This document shows, piece after piece, positions 8,559 through 16,730 of a stretch of 64,000 nucleotides of DNA. The position numbers were made by a program, and so were the translations under genes. The stretch lies in the NCBI GenBank assembly GCA_028871525.1, contig JAGWMX010000003.1:1-64000 (forward strand). Reading direction: 5' to 3'. The stretch is from Gammaproteobacteria bacterium (lineage in GTDB: Bacteria; Pseudomonadota; Gammaproteobacteria; Nevskiales; Nevskiaceae). A model generated the notes under the pieces. The model did no database searches and had not been told where the DNA came from. It saw nothing but the letters and a program-made list of their open reading frames with translations. Position 1 is the first letter of the stretch, and each line of letters opens with the position of its first letter.

Positions 8559-8663
8559 CCGCACCGCCTGCCGCGCGCCGGCTTCACCGAGGCAAGCGGC
8601 CGTCAAACTCCACTTGAGCTTGGCATGGCCCGGCCGCGGTGCGGCAACAGAGCAGGCGCGGCT

Positions 8664-10016
8664 TCAGCGCGACGGCGGCGGGTAGCTGACCGGCTCGGCC
8701 TTGGCGGTAGCCTGCAGCTGCGGCTGCGGCCGGTAGTGGCTGAAGTAGCTTTTGATACCGCCGAGCATCGCCCGCGACAGCGACTCCTGGAAACTGTCGG
8801 AGGCCAGCCGGCGCTCCTGCCGACGGTTGGTCAGAAAATCAGTTTCCACCAGTATCGACGGGATGTCCGGCGCCTTGAGCACCACGAACGCCGCTTGCTG
8901 CACATACGGTTTCTGCAGCGCGTTGACACTTTGGATCGCCTGCAGCAGGCGGTGCGCCAGATCAAAGCTGGCCTCCATCGTCGCCGACTGCGAGATGTCC
9001 AGCAGCACCGCGGCGACCTGGCTGTCCTTGTCGCTGATGTCGATGCCACCGACCAGATCCGCCGCGTTCTCCTGATTGACCAGCCAGCGCGCCTGTTCGC
9101 TGGTCGCGCCGCGGTTGGACAGCACGTACACCGCGCTGCCGTGCATCGAATGATCACGGTAAGAATTGCAGTGAATCGACACGAACAGGTCCGCCTGCGC
9201 CTTGCGCGCTTCGACCATGCGCTCGCGCAGGCCGACGTAATAATCGCCGCTGCGCGTCAGCACCGCCTTCATCCCCGGCACGGCGTCGATCAGCGCCGCC
9301 AGTCTGCGGGCGATCGCCAGCGTGACGTCCTTTTCCTCCACGCCGTCCGGACCGATGGCGCCCGGATCCTGTCCACCGTGGCCGGCATCGACCGCGACCA
9401 CCACCGGTTTGCGTCGAGTCGGCGCGATCGGCGCGACGACCGGCGCCTCGGTGCTTCTGGCGTTCGGCCTGACGTTACCGGTCGAGGCCGCAATCGGTGC
9501 GGCGGCCGGTGCGGCGGCGGCTTTGTCCGCCGACGCAGGTATGGCCCGTTTTGCCGTCAGCTCATGCGCCAAACGCCCGGGCGACGGCGGCGCGTCGGCG
9601 CGCGGCCGCTTCAAATCGATCACCAGCCGGTAACCGAAACCGCCGTCGGCCGGCAGGTTGAAGCTGTTGACCGTGACCGGCGCATCCAGATCCAGAACCA
9701 CCCGCAGACCGCCGTCGAAACGCCCGTGGCGCACGTCGCGCACCGCACCGCCACGGGCGCTCAACCGCCGGTCGGGCCTGAGCGAGGTGTTTTTGAGGTC
9801 GATGACCAGACGATCGGGGTTGGCCAGCGTGAACACCTGCGATTCGGCGGCGCTGCCGATGTCCAGCACCAGGCGCTGCGATTCGCCGGTGCCGAGCAGC
9901 CGCAGGCTGCGCAACTCGCCGGCAACGGCAGCCTGCGCCGCCATCACGCAACCGCAGGCGACCAGCGCCAAAGACGCCAGCCAGCGGCACGCACTGTGCG
10001 ACCACAAGCCCGTCAT
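8664..10016 (-). CDS. amiC: N-acetylmuramoyl-L-alanine amidase (AmiC/AmiB type)
   Basis: Periplasmic zinc amidase that cleaves the stem peptide from peptidoglycan during daughter-cell separation. From the ATG at 10016 there is a signal peptide (hydrophobic ASLALVACGCVMAAQAAVAG), an AMIN domain (~35-135) for septal targeting, a Pro/Ala-rich linker, and an Amidase_3 domain with VDAGHGGQDPGAIG, EARKAQADLFVSIHCNS and LVETDFLTN carrying the Zn ligands and catalytic Glu. A longer in-frame start (TTG at 10058) would add a charged stretch before the signal peptide. No LysM domain is present. It is last in an nnr-tsaE-amiC operon; mutL, the usual next gene, is absent because bioA converges from the other side. 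Confidence 0.94.
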   Translation of the reverse strand: MTGLWSHSACRWLASLALVACGCVMAAQAAVAGELRSLRLLGTGESQRLVLDIGSAAESQVFTLANPDRLVIDLKNTSLRPDRRLSARGGAVRDVRHGRFDGGLRVVLDLDAPVTVNSFNLPADGGFGYRLVIDLKRPRADAPPSPGRLAHELTAKRAIPASADKAAAAPAAAPIAASTGNVRPNARSTEAPVVAPIAPTRRKPVVVAVDAGHGGQDPGAIGPDGVEEKDVTLAIARRLAALIDAVPGMKAVLTRSGDYYVGLRERMVEARKAQADLFVSIHCNSYRDHSMHGSAVYVLSNRGATSEQARWLVNQENAADLVGGIDISDKDSQVAAVLLDISQSATMEASFDLAHRLLQAIQSVNALQKPYVQQAAFVVLKAPDIPSILVETDFLTNRRQERRLASDSFQESLSRAMLGGIKSYFSHYRPQPQLQATAKAEPVSYPPPSR

Positions 10017-10123
10017 GCAACCCCCAAACACCAAGCGGGATCGATTCCGCCGTCGCAACGCTAGCGCCGATTCATGAAAAATGCAAATTTTCCTTTTTGA
10101 TTCATATCACAGAAGAACTTTGT

Positions 10124-10648
10124 TCATGCGCGATCTGGAAATAGCTCGCAAAGCCTTGCCACCGCCGCCGCGTCGCCGGCTGTGGTCGTCCGCAGCTGCA
10201 GCCTGCGGCCGCCGTCCTGCGGCCCCAGCCGGAGCGCCAGCCGCAGCGGCGGCAGCACACTGGCGGCGTGTTCCGGCCACTCGACCAGCCACAGCGCCGT
10301 TTCCGGCGGTTCCGCATCGATTCCCAGTGTGAGCAATTCGGCTGGCGTGCCGATGCGGTATAGATCCAGATGCAGCACGCGTCCGCCGGGCACGTCGTAG
10401 GGTTCGACCAGCGTATACGTCGGGCTGTGAATTGGTCCGCCGACACCGCAGGCGCGCAAAAGACCCCGCACCAGCGTGGTCTTGCCGGCGCCCAGCGGCC
10501 CGCTGAGCGTGACCACGCCGCGCACCGGCCTGAGCACCTGCACCAGCCCGGCGCCGAAGTCGAGCGTTGCCGACTCGTCGGCCAGCCAGCAGCCGTCGAT
10601 GTGCGCCATCCCTGGCGCGTTCCCTTCGGGCGTGCTGTGTGTGTCCAA
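10124..10648 (-). CDS. tsaE: tRNA t6A37 biosynthesis ATPase TsaE
   Basis: P-loop ATPase that works with TsaB, TsaC and TsaD to form threonylcarbamoyl-adenosine at position 37 of ANN-decoding tRNAs. The Walker A motif GPLGAGKTTLVRGLL is at residues ~50-64, followed by SPTYTLVEPY (switch-like) and VEWPEHA near residue 122, all diagnostic of TsaE. At 174 aa it is slightly longer than E. coli TsaE because of an N-terminal extension (MDTHSTPEGNAPGM). The frame has an internal ATG 13 codons in that could also serve. It sits between nnr (30-bp gap) and amiC, the classical order. Confidence 0.95.
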   Translation of the reverse strand: MDTHSTPEGNAPGMAHIDGCWLADESATLDFGAGLVQVLRPVRGVVTLSGPLGAGKTTLVRGLLRACGVGGPIHSPTYTLVEPYDVPGGRVLHLDLYRIGTPAELLTLGIDAEPPETALWLVEWPEHAASVLPPLRLALRLGPQDGGRRLQLRTTTAGDAAAVARLCELFPDRA

Positions 10649-10678
10649 AAACGTTCCCGACGTTTTAAGGCCTGACAG

Positions 10679-12289
10679 TCAAGGGTTGACGACGGCGCGC
10701 AGCTCGGCGATCAGGTCCAGCGCCGACAGCCCCCGCTCGCCACCGGCTGCGGCGGCGCGGTCGCCGGCCAGTGCATGCGCCAGCACGCCGGCAGACGCCG
10801 CGGTGTCGGGTGTCAGACCCTGCGCCAAAAACGCCGCGATGACGCCGGTCAGCGCGTCGCCCATGCCGCCGGCGGCCATGCCCGGGTTGCCGAACGGACA
10901 AACCCGGATCCCGGAGGCGGTGAAAACCAGGCTGCCGGCACCTTTGAGCAGCGGAGTGCCGCCATAGCGCTGTGCCAGCGCCCGCAGCGCCGCCGGCCGG
11001 TCGGCCTGCACCGCGGCGGTGTCGCAGCCCAGCAGGCGCGCCGCCTCGCCGGGGTGCGGAGTCAACACCCAGTCGTTGCGCCGGCGCGGTCGCTCGGCCA
11101 GCAGGTTCAGCGCGTCGGCATCCACTACCAGGCGCGGCGCGTCGATCACGGCGGCCAGCATCGCCTTTCCCCATGCGTCGCGGCCGAGACCCGGCCCCAG
11201 CGCCACCACGTCGGCGTGCTCCAGCAGCGGCGCAAGCTCGCCGGCCGATTCGACGCCGCGCCACATCGCTTCCGGCTGCGCCGCCACCATCACGTGGGCG
11301 TGCGCATGGCGGGTGGCGACGCTCACCAGTCCGGCACCGGCACGCAGCGCCGCGCGCGCCGCCAGCAGCGCGGCGCCGGCCATGCCGTGCTCGCCGCCGA
11401 TGACCAGCACGTAGCCGTAGCGTCCCTTGTGGCCGTCGCGCGCCCGCGGCGGCAGCCAGCGGCGCAGATCGTCGCGGCCGGCCAGCCGCGCCGCCGGCTC
11501 GATGCCTTCGTATATAGCTGCCGGCACGTCCAGGGATTCGAACCGGATTTCGCCGCACAGGCGGGGACCGGCGCCGGTGTAGAGCCCGAGCTTGGGCGCA
11601 ATGAAGGTCACCGTCAGATCCGCCGACACGGCGGCTCCGGGTGCGGCGCCGGTGTCGGCAAAAAGGCCCGACGGCAGATCCAGCGCCAATACCTTGGCGC
11701 TCTTGTATGTTTCGTACCCGCCATCCGCAGCGCAACGTCGATGACTTCGTTCAACCCCGGCCCGCCCTTCCCTGGCCGGGCGTTCGGGGTCGCCGCAACC
11801 GGGGGTCGCGAACCGCGGTCCCTCACCTCCAACGGCGTTGATCGCCTCGATTGCCCGCTGTGCGGAACCCTGCGGCGCCCGCGACAGGCCGGTTCCGAAC
11901 AGCGCATCCACCACCAGTTCGGCCCGTGCCAGCGTCACGCCCGTGTCCTCGTCCCACGGCCGCACTTCGCCGCCGACCGCACGCCAGGCGGCGCAGGCAC
12001 GCTCGGCATCGCTGCCCGGCGCCGGCGGCGCCACCGCATAGACCTGTACCTGGCAGCCGTCGGCGACTGCCAGCCGCGCCAGCGCGTAGCCGTCGCCGCC
12101 GTTGTTGCCGGAACCGCAGATCACGGCCACGCGCCGCACATGCGGCCAGCGCCGGCGCACCGCGCCCCAGGCCGCCGCCGCGGCGCGGCGCATCAGTTCG
12201 CCGCCGGCAATGCCATGTACCGCGATCGCGCGGCGATCCAGTTCGCGTACCTGCGCGGCTGCGTACAATGCGGTCGATGGGTCGTTCAT
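10679..12289 (-). CDS. nnr: Bifunctional NAD(P)HX epimerase/dehydratase with repeat insertion
   Basis: Repairs hydrated NADH/NADPH. The N-terminal epimerase domain (YjeF_N, ~1-230) shows GSGNNGGDGYALARLA. The C-terminal dehydratase domain (~240-536) shows KGRYGYVLVIGG, GPGLGRDAWGKA, VVDADALNLLAE and GGMGDALTGVIAAFL. Start ATG 12289 gives MNDPSTALYAAAQ; a longer frame from 12313 would overlap queG. In the epimerase domain, conserved AIEAINA and KVLALDLPSG are separated by about 45 extra residues (~155-197) that come from a family 2 repeat; normally they are a few residues apart. The frame is kept and both active-site regions are intact. Divergent from queG, with 14 bases between start codons. 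Confidence 0.93.
   Translation of the reverse strand: MNDPSTALYAAAQVRELDRRAIAVHGIAGGELMRRAAAAAWGAVRRRWPHVRRVAVICGSGNNGGDGYALARLAVADGCQVQVYAVAPPAPGSDAERACAAWRAVGGEVRPWDEDTGVTLARAELVVDALFGTGLSRAPQGSAQRAIEAINAVGGEGPRFATPGCGDPERPAREGRAGVERSHRRCAADGGYETYKSAKVLALDLPSGLFADTGAAPGAAVSADLTVTFIAPKLGLYTGAGPRLCGEIRFESLDVPAAIYEGIEPAARLAGRDDLRRWLPPRARDGHKGRYGYVLVIGGEHGMAGAALLAARAALRAGAGLVSVATRHAHAHVMVAAQPEAMWRGVESAGELAPLLEHADVVALGPGLGRDAWGKAMLAAVIDAPRLVVDADALNLLAERPRRRNDWVLTPHPGEAARLLGCDTAAVQADRPAALRALAQRYGGTPLLKGAGSLVFTASGIRVCPFGNPGMAAGGMGDALTGVIAAFLAQGLTPDTAASAGVLAHALAGDRAAAAGGERGLSALDLIAELRAVVNP
11703..11827 (-). repeat. Family 2 repeat copy inside nnr
   Basis: This stretch aligns with the two tandem copies at 48551-48787. 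On the plus strand it runs from CTTGTATGTTTCGTACCCGC through CCCTGGCCGGGCGTTCGGGG to GGTCGCGAACCGCGGTCCCT. The two hairpins that are perfect in the other copies are degenerate here, suggesting an older insertion. Its minus-strand translation in the nnr frame gives GEGPRFAT, PERPAREGRAG and GYETYK. The first two are in the same frame and nearly identical in the exonuclease tail at 48697-49557. Confidence 0.9.
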
Positions 12290-12296
12290 CCGGTGG

Positions 12297-12302
12297 AGTA
12301 TA
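12297..12302 (-). promoter_or_regulatory. Candidate -10 box for nnr between divergent nnr and queG
   Basis: TATACT read on the minus strand lies seven bases before the nnr ATG at 12289 and overlaps the region just upstream of the queG GTG at 12304. With only 14 bases between the two start codons, promoters for the two genes must overlap the coding sequence of the neighbour, and the nnr message could be leaderless. A plus-strand TACAAT at 12264-12269 is a possible -10 for queG. Inferred from motif and spacing only. Confidence 0.4.
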
Positions 12303-12303
12303 A

Positions 12304-13515
12304 GTGGCCGCAAACCGCACTCCGATCGGCGGCGCGGCTGACGCGGTTGGGCGCATCCGGCGCCTGGCGCGCGAATACGGCTTCGCCGACGCCGGTATCG
12401 CGCGCCTCGACCTCGGCGAGGATCTGCAGCACCTGCGCGACTGGCTGGCGGCCGGTCATCACGGCACCATGGCCTACATGGCGCGCGCGCCCGAGCAGCG
12501 CGCTGACCCGCAACGGCTGCGGCCCGGCACCGTGTCGGTGATCAGCCTGCGGATGGACTGCACGCCGCCGGCCGCGGACGCCGCGGCGGTGCTGGCCGAC
12601 GCCCGCCTGGCCTACATCGCCCGCTACGCCCTGGGTCGCGACTACCACCGCCTGCTGCGCCATCGGCTGCTGAAGCTCGCCGCGCGTATCGGCGGGGAAA
12701 TCGCCCCGCACGGCTACCGGGTGCTGACCGACAGCGCTCCGGCGCTGGAGAAAGCCTTGGCCCGCAACGCCGGCCTGGGCTCGATCGGCAAGAACACTCT
12801 GCTGCTGCAGCGCAAAGCCGGCTCGCGACACGGTGTCGGGACCGGCTCGCCAGCCGGAAGTGAGCCAGTGGCCTCGGCCGACTCCTTCCTTCGCGAGCCC
12901 TCCGACCCCTCCCGCACCCGCCAAGCTTCGCTCGGGCACCGTGTCGGGGCCGGCTCGATGTTTCTGCTCGGCGAGATCTACACCGACATGCCGCTGCCGG
13001 CCGACGCGCCGCCGCCGCGCGACCTGTGCGGCGCCTGCCGCGCCTGCCTTGATATCTGCCCGACGAAAGCCTTCACCGGCCCTTACCAACTCGATGCCCG
13101 GCGCTGCATCTCCTACCTGACCATCGAAAATCGCGGCCCGATTCCGGTCGAACTGCGGCCAGCCATCGGCAACCGCATCTTCGGCTGCGACGACTGCCAA
13201 CTCGTCTGCCCGTGGAACCGCTACGCACGGTCGACCGACGAGCCGGATTTCGCCCCCCGCCACGGGCTGAGCGCGACGAAGCTGGTCGAGCTGTTCGCCT
13301 GGAGCGAGGAAGAATGGCTGATGCGCACCGAGGGCACGGCGCTGCGCCGGGCGACATATCGAGGCTGGCTGCGTAATCTCGCCGTAGCGCTCGGCAATGC
13401 GCCGGCGTCAGCGGAAATCGACGCGGCGCTGGCGGCGCGGGCCGGCGAGGCGGATGCAATGGTGCGCGAGCACGTGGCGTGGGCGCGCGCGCGACGACGC
13501 TCGGCGGCTGCTTGA
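12304..13515 (+). CDS. queG: Epoxyqueuosine reductase QueG with 44-residue insertion
   Basis: Cobalamin- and iron-sulfur-dependent enzyme that reduces epoxyqueuosine to queuosine in tRNA. The N-terminal B12-binding part includes DWLAAGHHGTMAYM and GLGSIGKNTLLL (~160-175). Two ferredoxin-like clusters are bound by CGACRACLDICPTKAF (~238-253) and CDDCQLVCPWN (~297-307); a HEAT-like C-terminal segment follows. GTG 12304 gives the standard N-terminus. Residues ~172-215 are a family 1 repeat between KAGS and MFLLGE, segments that are contiguous in other QueG proteins. AGS is duplicated at both edges, as expected if the insertion created a short direct repeat. Without it the protein would be about 359 aa. 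All cluster cysteines remain. Confidence 0.93.
   Translation: MAANRTPIGGAADAVGRIRRLAREYGFADAGIARLDLGEDLQHLRDWLAAGHHGTMAYMARAPEQRADPQRLRPGTVSVISLRMDCTPPAADAAAVLADARLAYIARYALGRDYHRLLRHRLLKLAARIGGEIAPHGYRVLTDSAPALEKALARNAGLGSIGKNTLLLQRKAGSRHGVGTGSPAGSEPVASADSFLREPSDPSRTRQASLGHRVGAGSMFLLGEIYTDMPLPADAPPPRDLCGACRACLDICPTKAFTGPYQLDARRCISYLTIENRGPIPVELRPAIGNRIFGCDDCQLVCPWNRYARSTDEPDFAPRHGLSATKLVELFAWSEEEWLMRTEGTALRRATYRGWLRNLAVALGNAPASAEIDAALAARAGEADAMVREHVAWARARRRSAAA
12817..12948 (+). repeat. Family 1 repeat copy inside queG
   Basis: A 132-bp insertion bounded by a 9-bp direct repeat, GCCGGCTCG at 12817-12825 and again at 12949-12957. It aligns along its length with the ubiH units read on their sense strand. 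Shared blocks include CGCGAGCCCTCC, CTCCCGCACCC and CACCGTGTCG followed by GCCGGCTCG. It is translated in a different frame from ubiH (LREPSDPSRTRQ and GHRVGAGS instead of ASPPASPAPTDL), so the element is open in more than one frame. The near-palindrome CGACACGGTGTCG sits at its left edge, and its partner CACCGTGTCG at the right. Confidence 0.92.
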
Positions 13516-13584
13516 AGCATGCGGTGGATTCGCTTCACCGTACCCGCCCTACGTGGACTTATATCAGCTCAACGCCAAATCCCT

Positions 13585-14046
13585 TCAGTCGTCGCGTCCA
13601 CCATGGCCGTGGCCATGGTCCCCGTGGCCATGGTCCCCGTGGCCGTGGTCTTCGTGGCCGTGCCCTTCATCTCCATGGCCGCGACCACGTCCGTGATCCT
13701 TGCGGTAGCGGGGTGCATATACAGTGTTATACCAATCGTCACGCACAAAATAGACGCGTCGACCGCAGGCCCTATACTCCGCGCAATGCCGGCTCCAATG
13801 TTTGGTATAACCGGGAGGAACCCGCAGATAGATCGGCCGGCTGTCGTAGTCAGGGCCCCGTTCCACGAGCACGGGCTGCCGATAGATCACGCGGGGTTGC
13901 GGATAGTTCCCGATATCGATCTGGCCATAGAACCCCGGTTCCCCGATACTGACCGAAACCCCGACATCGGCGGCATATGCCGTACCCGCGGCCACTGCCG
14001 CCAGCACGGCTATCGTCGCGAAAAGCCTTTTATTGATCTTGTACAT
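13585..14046 (-). CDS. Exported protein with His/Gly/Asp-rich tail
   Basis: A 153-residue protein with a clear signal peptide (charged MYKINKR then LFATIAVLAAVAAGTAYA, cleavage likely after AYA). The mature part has GEPGFYGQIDIGNYPQPRVIYRQPV and a segment with two cysteines (CAEYRACGRR). From about residue 123 it ends in a tail of alternating His, Gly and Asp/Glu. The first part resembles small exported proteins of beta- and gammaproteobacteria with unknown role. The tail could bind Ni, Zn or Cu, which is inference. ATG 14046 is chosen; a TTG at 14055 is possible. Convergent with queG (70-bp gap) and in a separate unit from the methyltransferase gene. Confidence 0.85.
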   Translation of the reverse strand: MYKINKRLFATIAVLAAVAAGTAYAADVGVSVSIGEPGFYGQIDIGNYPQPRVIYRQPVLVERGPDYDSRPIYLRVPPGYTKHWSRHCAEYRACGRRVYFVRDDWYNTVYAPRYRKDHGRGRGHGDEGHGHEDHGHGDHGHGDHGHGHGGRDD

Positions 14047-14289
14047 GACATTCAATTCTCCATGACTGTTCTTGATTCCCGGAGCCGACCGGCGACCACC
14101 CTGTCACCGAAATTCTAGAGTTGCCCACTCACGTCGAATCTATCTGCTGCAATTCGGCGGTTGGCCTGATCGTGCAGGGGCATTTTACATGCCCCGGGCC
14201 ACGAAAATGATCCCTGCGGTCTGGATCAGGAGCATGCTTTCCGTTACGTTTCGGTTTTTGTCGGCATCGCCGGCGCGTGATGGCGGTTG

Positions 14290-15132
14290 CTATCGCCCCA
14301 ATTGCGGATTTGCGGTGCGTTGCGCGACGATTTCGAGAACCATCGGCGTGAACATCAGCGAATCGGGATTGGATCCGGCCGTATCGAACTCGTGTCGGAC
14401 CATGGCGGCCCAGGTCTCGTCAACCTGCCCCAATTCCAGCATCCTCTTGAGATTGATGTCGATGAAGCTGGCGGGCCACTGCCAAACGTAATCGCTGGGG
14501 CGCACACAAAATATCTTCGGCGTGGCAGAACGCACCCTGAAACCGGTCTGCGTCAACACAGACGGCAGGGCGAGCGCGACGTCCGGTTCGCCCCCGGACG
14601 CGCGCCAACTGTCGCCGACACGCTGGACGAACGCTTCGACTGCCGGACTCCGTGGCGCCAGACGGAAAGTGGAGTAGTCGACATACTCGTGGAAGATGGC
14701 GACCCCGCCCGGCCGGACGGCGCGCGCGAGCTTGGACAGCAACAGCGCAGGCGACGAGACGAAAGATGCCACCCAGCGGCACCAGGCGGCGTCCATATCC
14801 TCGGCCGGAACCGGGTCGGTCATCAGGTCCAGTTCGAGCAACTGCACCTGGCGCAAACCTTGGGACTCGCACCGATCGCGCGCCGCCCGCGCGAAGCGCC
14901 GAGAACGCTCCACTGCGATGACCTGACCGGTTTCGCCGACGATCTCGGCCAGATCGACGGTGGCGTAGCCCGGCCCGGCGCCGACGTCCAGCACGCGTGA
15001 GCCAACCGTGATGCCGGCGCGCTGCCAGCAGTCCAGCACAGCTGGCCGCCAGACACGGTGCTGCAGTCCGAGGCGACGAATTTCCTCGTCGTTGGTGCCG
15101 AGGATGTAATCCCGTTCAGCGGGCTGAGACAT
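14290..15132 (-). CDS. Class I SAM-dependent methyltransferase
   Basis: A 280-aa Rossmann-fold methyltransferase. Motif I is VLDVGAGPGYATVDLAE (~47-63), the acidic end of strand 2 is VIAVERS (~72-78), motif II/III is ELDLMTDPVP followed by DAAWCRWVASFV, and motif IV/V is LARAVRPGGVAIFHEYV (~135-151). The C-terminal half holds AFVQRVGDSW and a helical lid. The first residues (MSQPAERDYILGTNDEEIRRL) match a group of proteins annotated as small-molecule or arsenite-type methyltransferases. Substrate cannot be deduced; there is no pathway neighbour. It stands alone on the minus strand with about 240 bp on its 3' side. Confidence 0.85.
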   Translation of the reverse strand: MSQPAERDYILGTNDEEIRRLGLQHRVWRPAVLDCWQRAGITVGSRVLDVGAGPGYATVDLAEIVGETGQVIAVERSRRFARAARDRCESQGLRQVQLLELDLMTDPVPAEDMDAAWCRWVASFVSSPALLLSKLARAVRPGGVAIFHEYVDYSTFRLAPRSPAVEAFVQRVGDSWRASGGEPDVALALPSVLTQTGFRVRSATPKIFCVRPSDYVWQWPASFIDINLKRMLELGQVDETWAAMVRHEFDTAGSNPDSLMFTPMVLEIVAQRTANPQLGR

Positions 15133-15248
15133 GATCGGATACTTGGCGTTGCGGGTCGGTCACTGTGTGGGAGCCTCGTGGGTTCGCCGCACAATATACC
15201 GGCTCGGGCCGGCCGGCCCGTCGCGGACACGCGCAGCCGCTGCGTCCG

Positions 15249-16484
15249 TCAGCGCCTTGCCGCCCGCCGCACGACACGCCCGATCGTCAGCCCCTGCCCC
15301 AGAATCGACGCGACCACGACGCAGTAGGTCAGCGCCAGCAGCGGCTCGCGCTCGGGGCCTTGAGGCAGCGACAGGGCCAGCGCCACGGAGATGCCGCCGC
15401 GCAAGCCGCCCCAGGTGAGCACAGTCGATGCGCCGCGGGGCAGGCGGAAAGTTTTGCGCAGCCCGGCGACCGGCAGGCCGACGCTGAGCCAGCGCGCCAG
15501 CAGCGTGACCAGTACCGCGGCGACGGCGGCCGGCGCGATGCCGGCCGGAAAATGGATCACCGCCACTTCCAGGCCGATCAGCACGAACAGCAACGCATTG
15601 AGAATCTCGTCGATCAGCTCCCAGAAAAGATCAACGTGGTGGCGGGTGGTGTCGGACATCGCCAGCGCGCGGCCGTGGTTGCCGACCGCCAGCCCGGCGA
15701 CCACCATCGCCAGCGGAGCGGAGACTTCCAGGCGCTGCGCCAGGGCGTAGCCGCCCACCACCGCCGCCAGCGTGATCAGCACCTCGACCTGATAGTGGTC
15801 GATGCTGCGCAGCAGGCGGAAGGTGACATAGCCCAGCGCGCCGCCGAACAGCAGCCCGCCGCCGGCCTCATGCAGCAGCAGCCCGGCGCCGTGACCGAGC
15901 GTCGGCGTCTGGCCGCCGGCGGCCATCCCCAGCAGCAGCGAAAAAATGACGACGCCGACGCCGTCGTTGAACAGTGATTCGCCGGAGATCACCAGCTCCA
16001 GATTCTTCGGCGCGCCGGCGGACTTGAGGATGCCCATCACCGCGATCGGGTCGGTCGGCGAGATCAGCGCGCCGAACAGCATGCAGTACAGCAGCGGCAG
16101 GGGCATGCCGACCCAGGGCAGCACCCACCACAGCGCGGCACCGACGATCAGGGTCGAAGCCAGCGTGCCGACCCCCGCCAGCGCGCCGATCTGCCAGCGA
16201 TACGTGCGCAGCTCGCTCAAATCCACGTGCAACGCGCCGGCGAACAGCAGCAGCGACAGCATGCCCTGCATCAGCAGCGCCGAGAAATCGATCGAGCGCA
16301 GCAGCGAGGTCTCGTAGCTGTGCAGCCCGTGCAGGTAGCCCAGCGCGTCGAGCGCGACCAGCAGCAGCGACAGCGACAGCGCCGCCACCATCACCCCGAT
16401 CGACGTCGGCAGGCCGACGAAACGGTAGTTCACATAGGCCAGCAGCGCGGTGAGGGCGAGGCAGCTTGCGGCGATCTCCAGCAT
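15249..16484 (-). CDS. CPA1-family Na+/H+ antiporter (NhaP-like)
   Basis: Inner-membrane cation/proton antiporter with about 12 hydrophobic segments over 411 residues. The signature block ISPTDPIAVMGILKSAGAPK followed by ISGESLFNDGVGVVIFSLLL (~158-198) holds the ion-binding Asp and the Asn-Asp pair of CPA1 exchangers; TWGGLRGGISVALALSLP lies near the C-terminus. ATG 16484 (MLEIAASCLALTALLAYVNY) starts directly with the first membrane span. The frame is open 39 codons further upstream, but that stretch is basic and not membrane-like. No cytosolic regulatory domain follows the last span. Role in pH or Na+ homeostasis is by family; ion preference is unknown. Confidence 0.92.
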   Translation of the reverse strand: MLEIAASCLALTALLAYVNYRFVGLPTSIGVMVAALSLSLLLVALDALGYLHGLHSYETSLLRSIDFSALLMQGMLSLLLFAGALHVDLSELRTYRWQIGALAGVGTLASTLIVGAALWWVLPWVGMPLPLLYCMLFGALISPTDPIAVMGILKSAGAPKNLELVISGESLFNDGVGVVIFSLLLGMAAGGQTPTLGHGAGLLLHEAGGGLLFGGALGYVTFRLLRSIDHYQVEVLITLAAVVGGYALAQRLEVSAPLAMVVAGLAVGNHGRALAMSDTTRHHVDLFWELIDEILNALLFVLIGLEVAVIHFPAGIAPAAVAAVLVTLLARWLSVGLPVAGLRKTFRLPRGASTVLTWGGLRGGISVALALSLPQGPEREPLLALTYCVVVASILGQGLTIGRVVRRAARR

Positions 16485-16730
16485 GGCGGGGAATTCGTGG
16501 CAGCGGGCATTCTTGGCTGCGATTGTCCACCATCGTCGATCGCCACGGCCCCACGTGCGGCGACTCGACTTTAGCGGGCTGCCGGCGGAGGTGATGCGCA
16601 CTCGGCCCGGATCGCCCCTGCAGCCTGGAGCAAATGGGGTCGGCCGAAGTTCGCGGGAATGCCGCGCTTCGAATCAACCACGTCCGGGCATGACCTGGGC
16701 TTGATCGCAACGCAGCGCGGTGCGGAAAGG

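Noticed and set aside
16485-16730. Possible repeat copy in the panD-antiporter gap
   Set aside because: Compared with family 1 and 2 consensus; only scattered short G+C matches.
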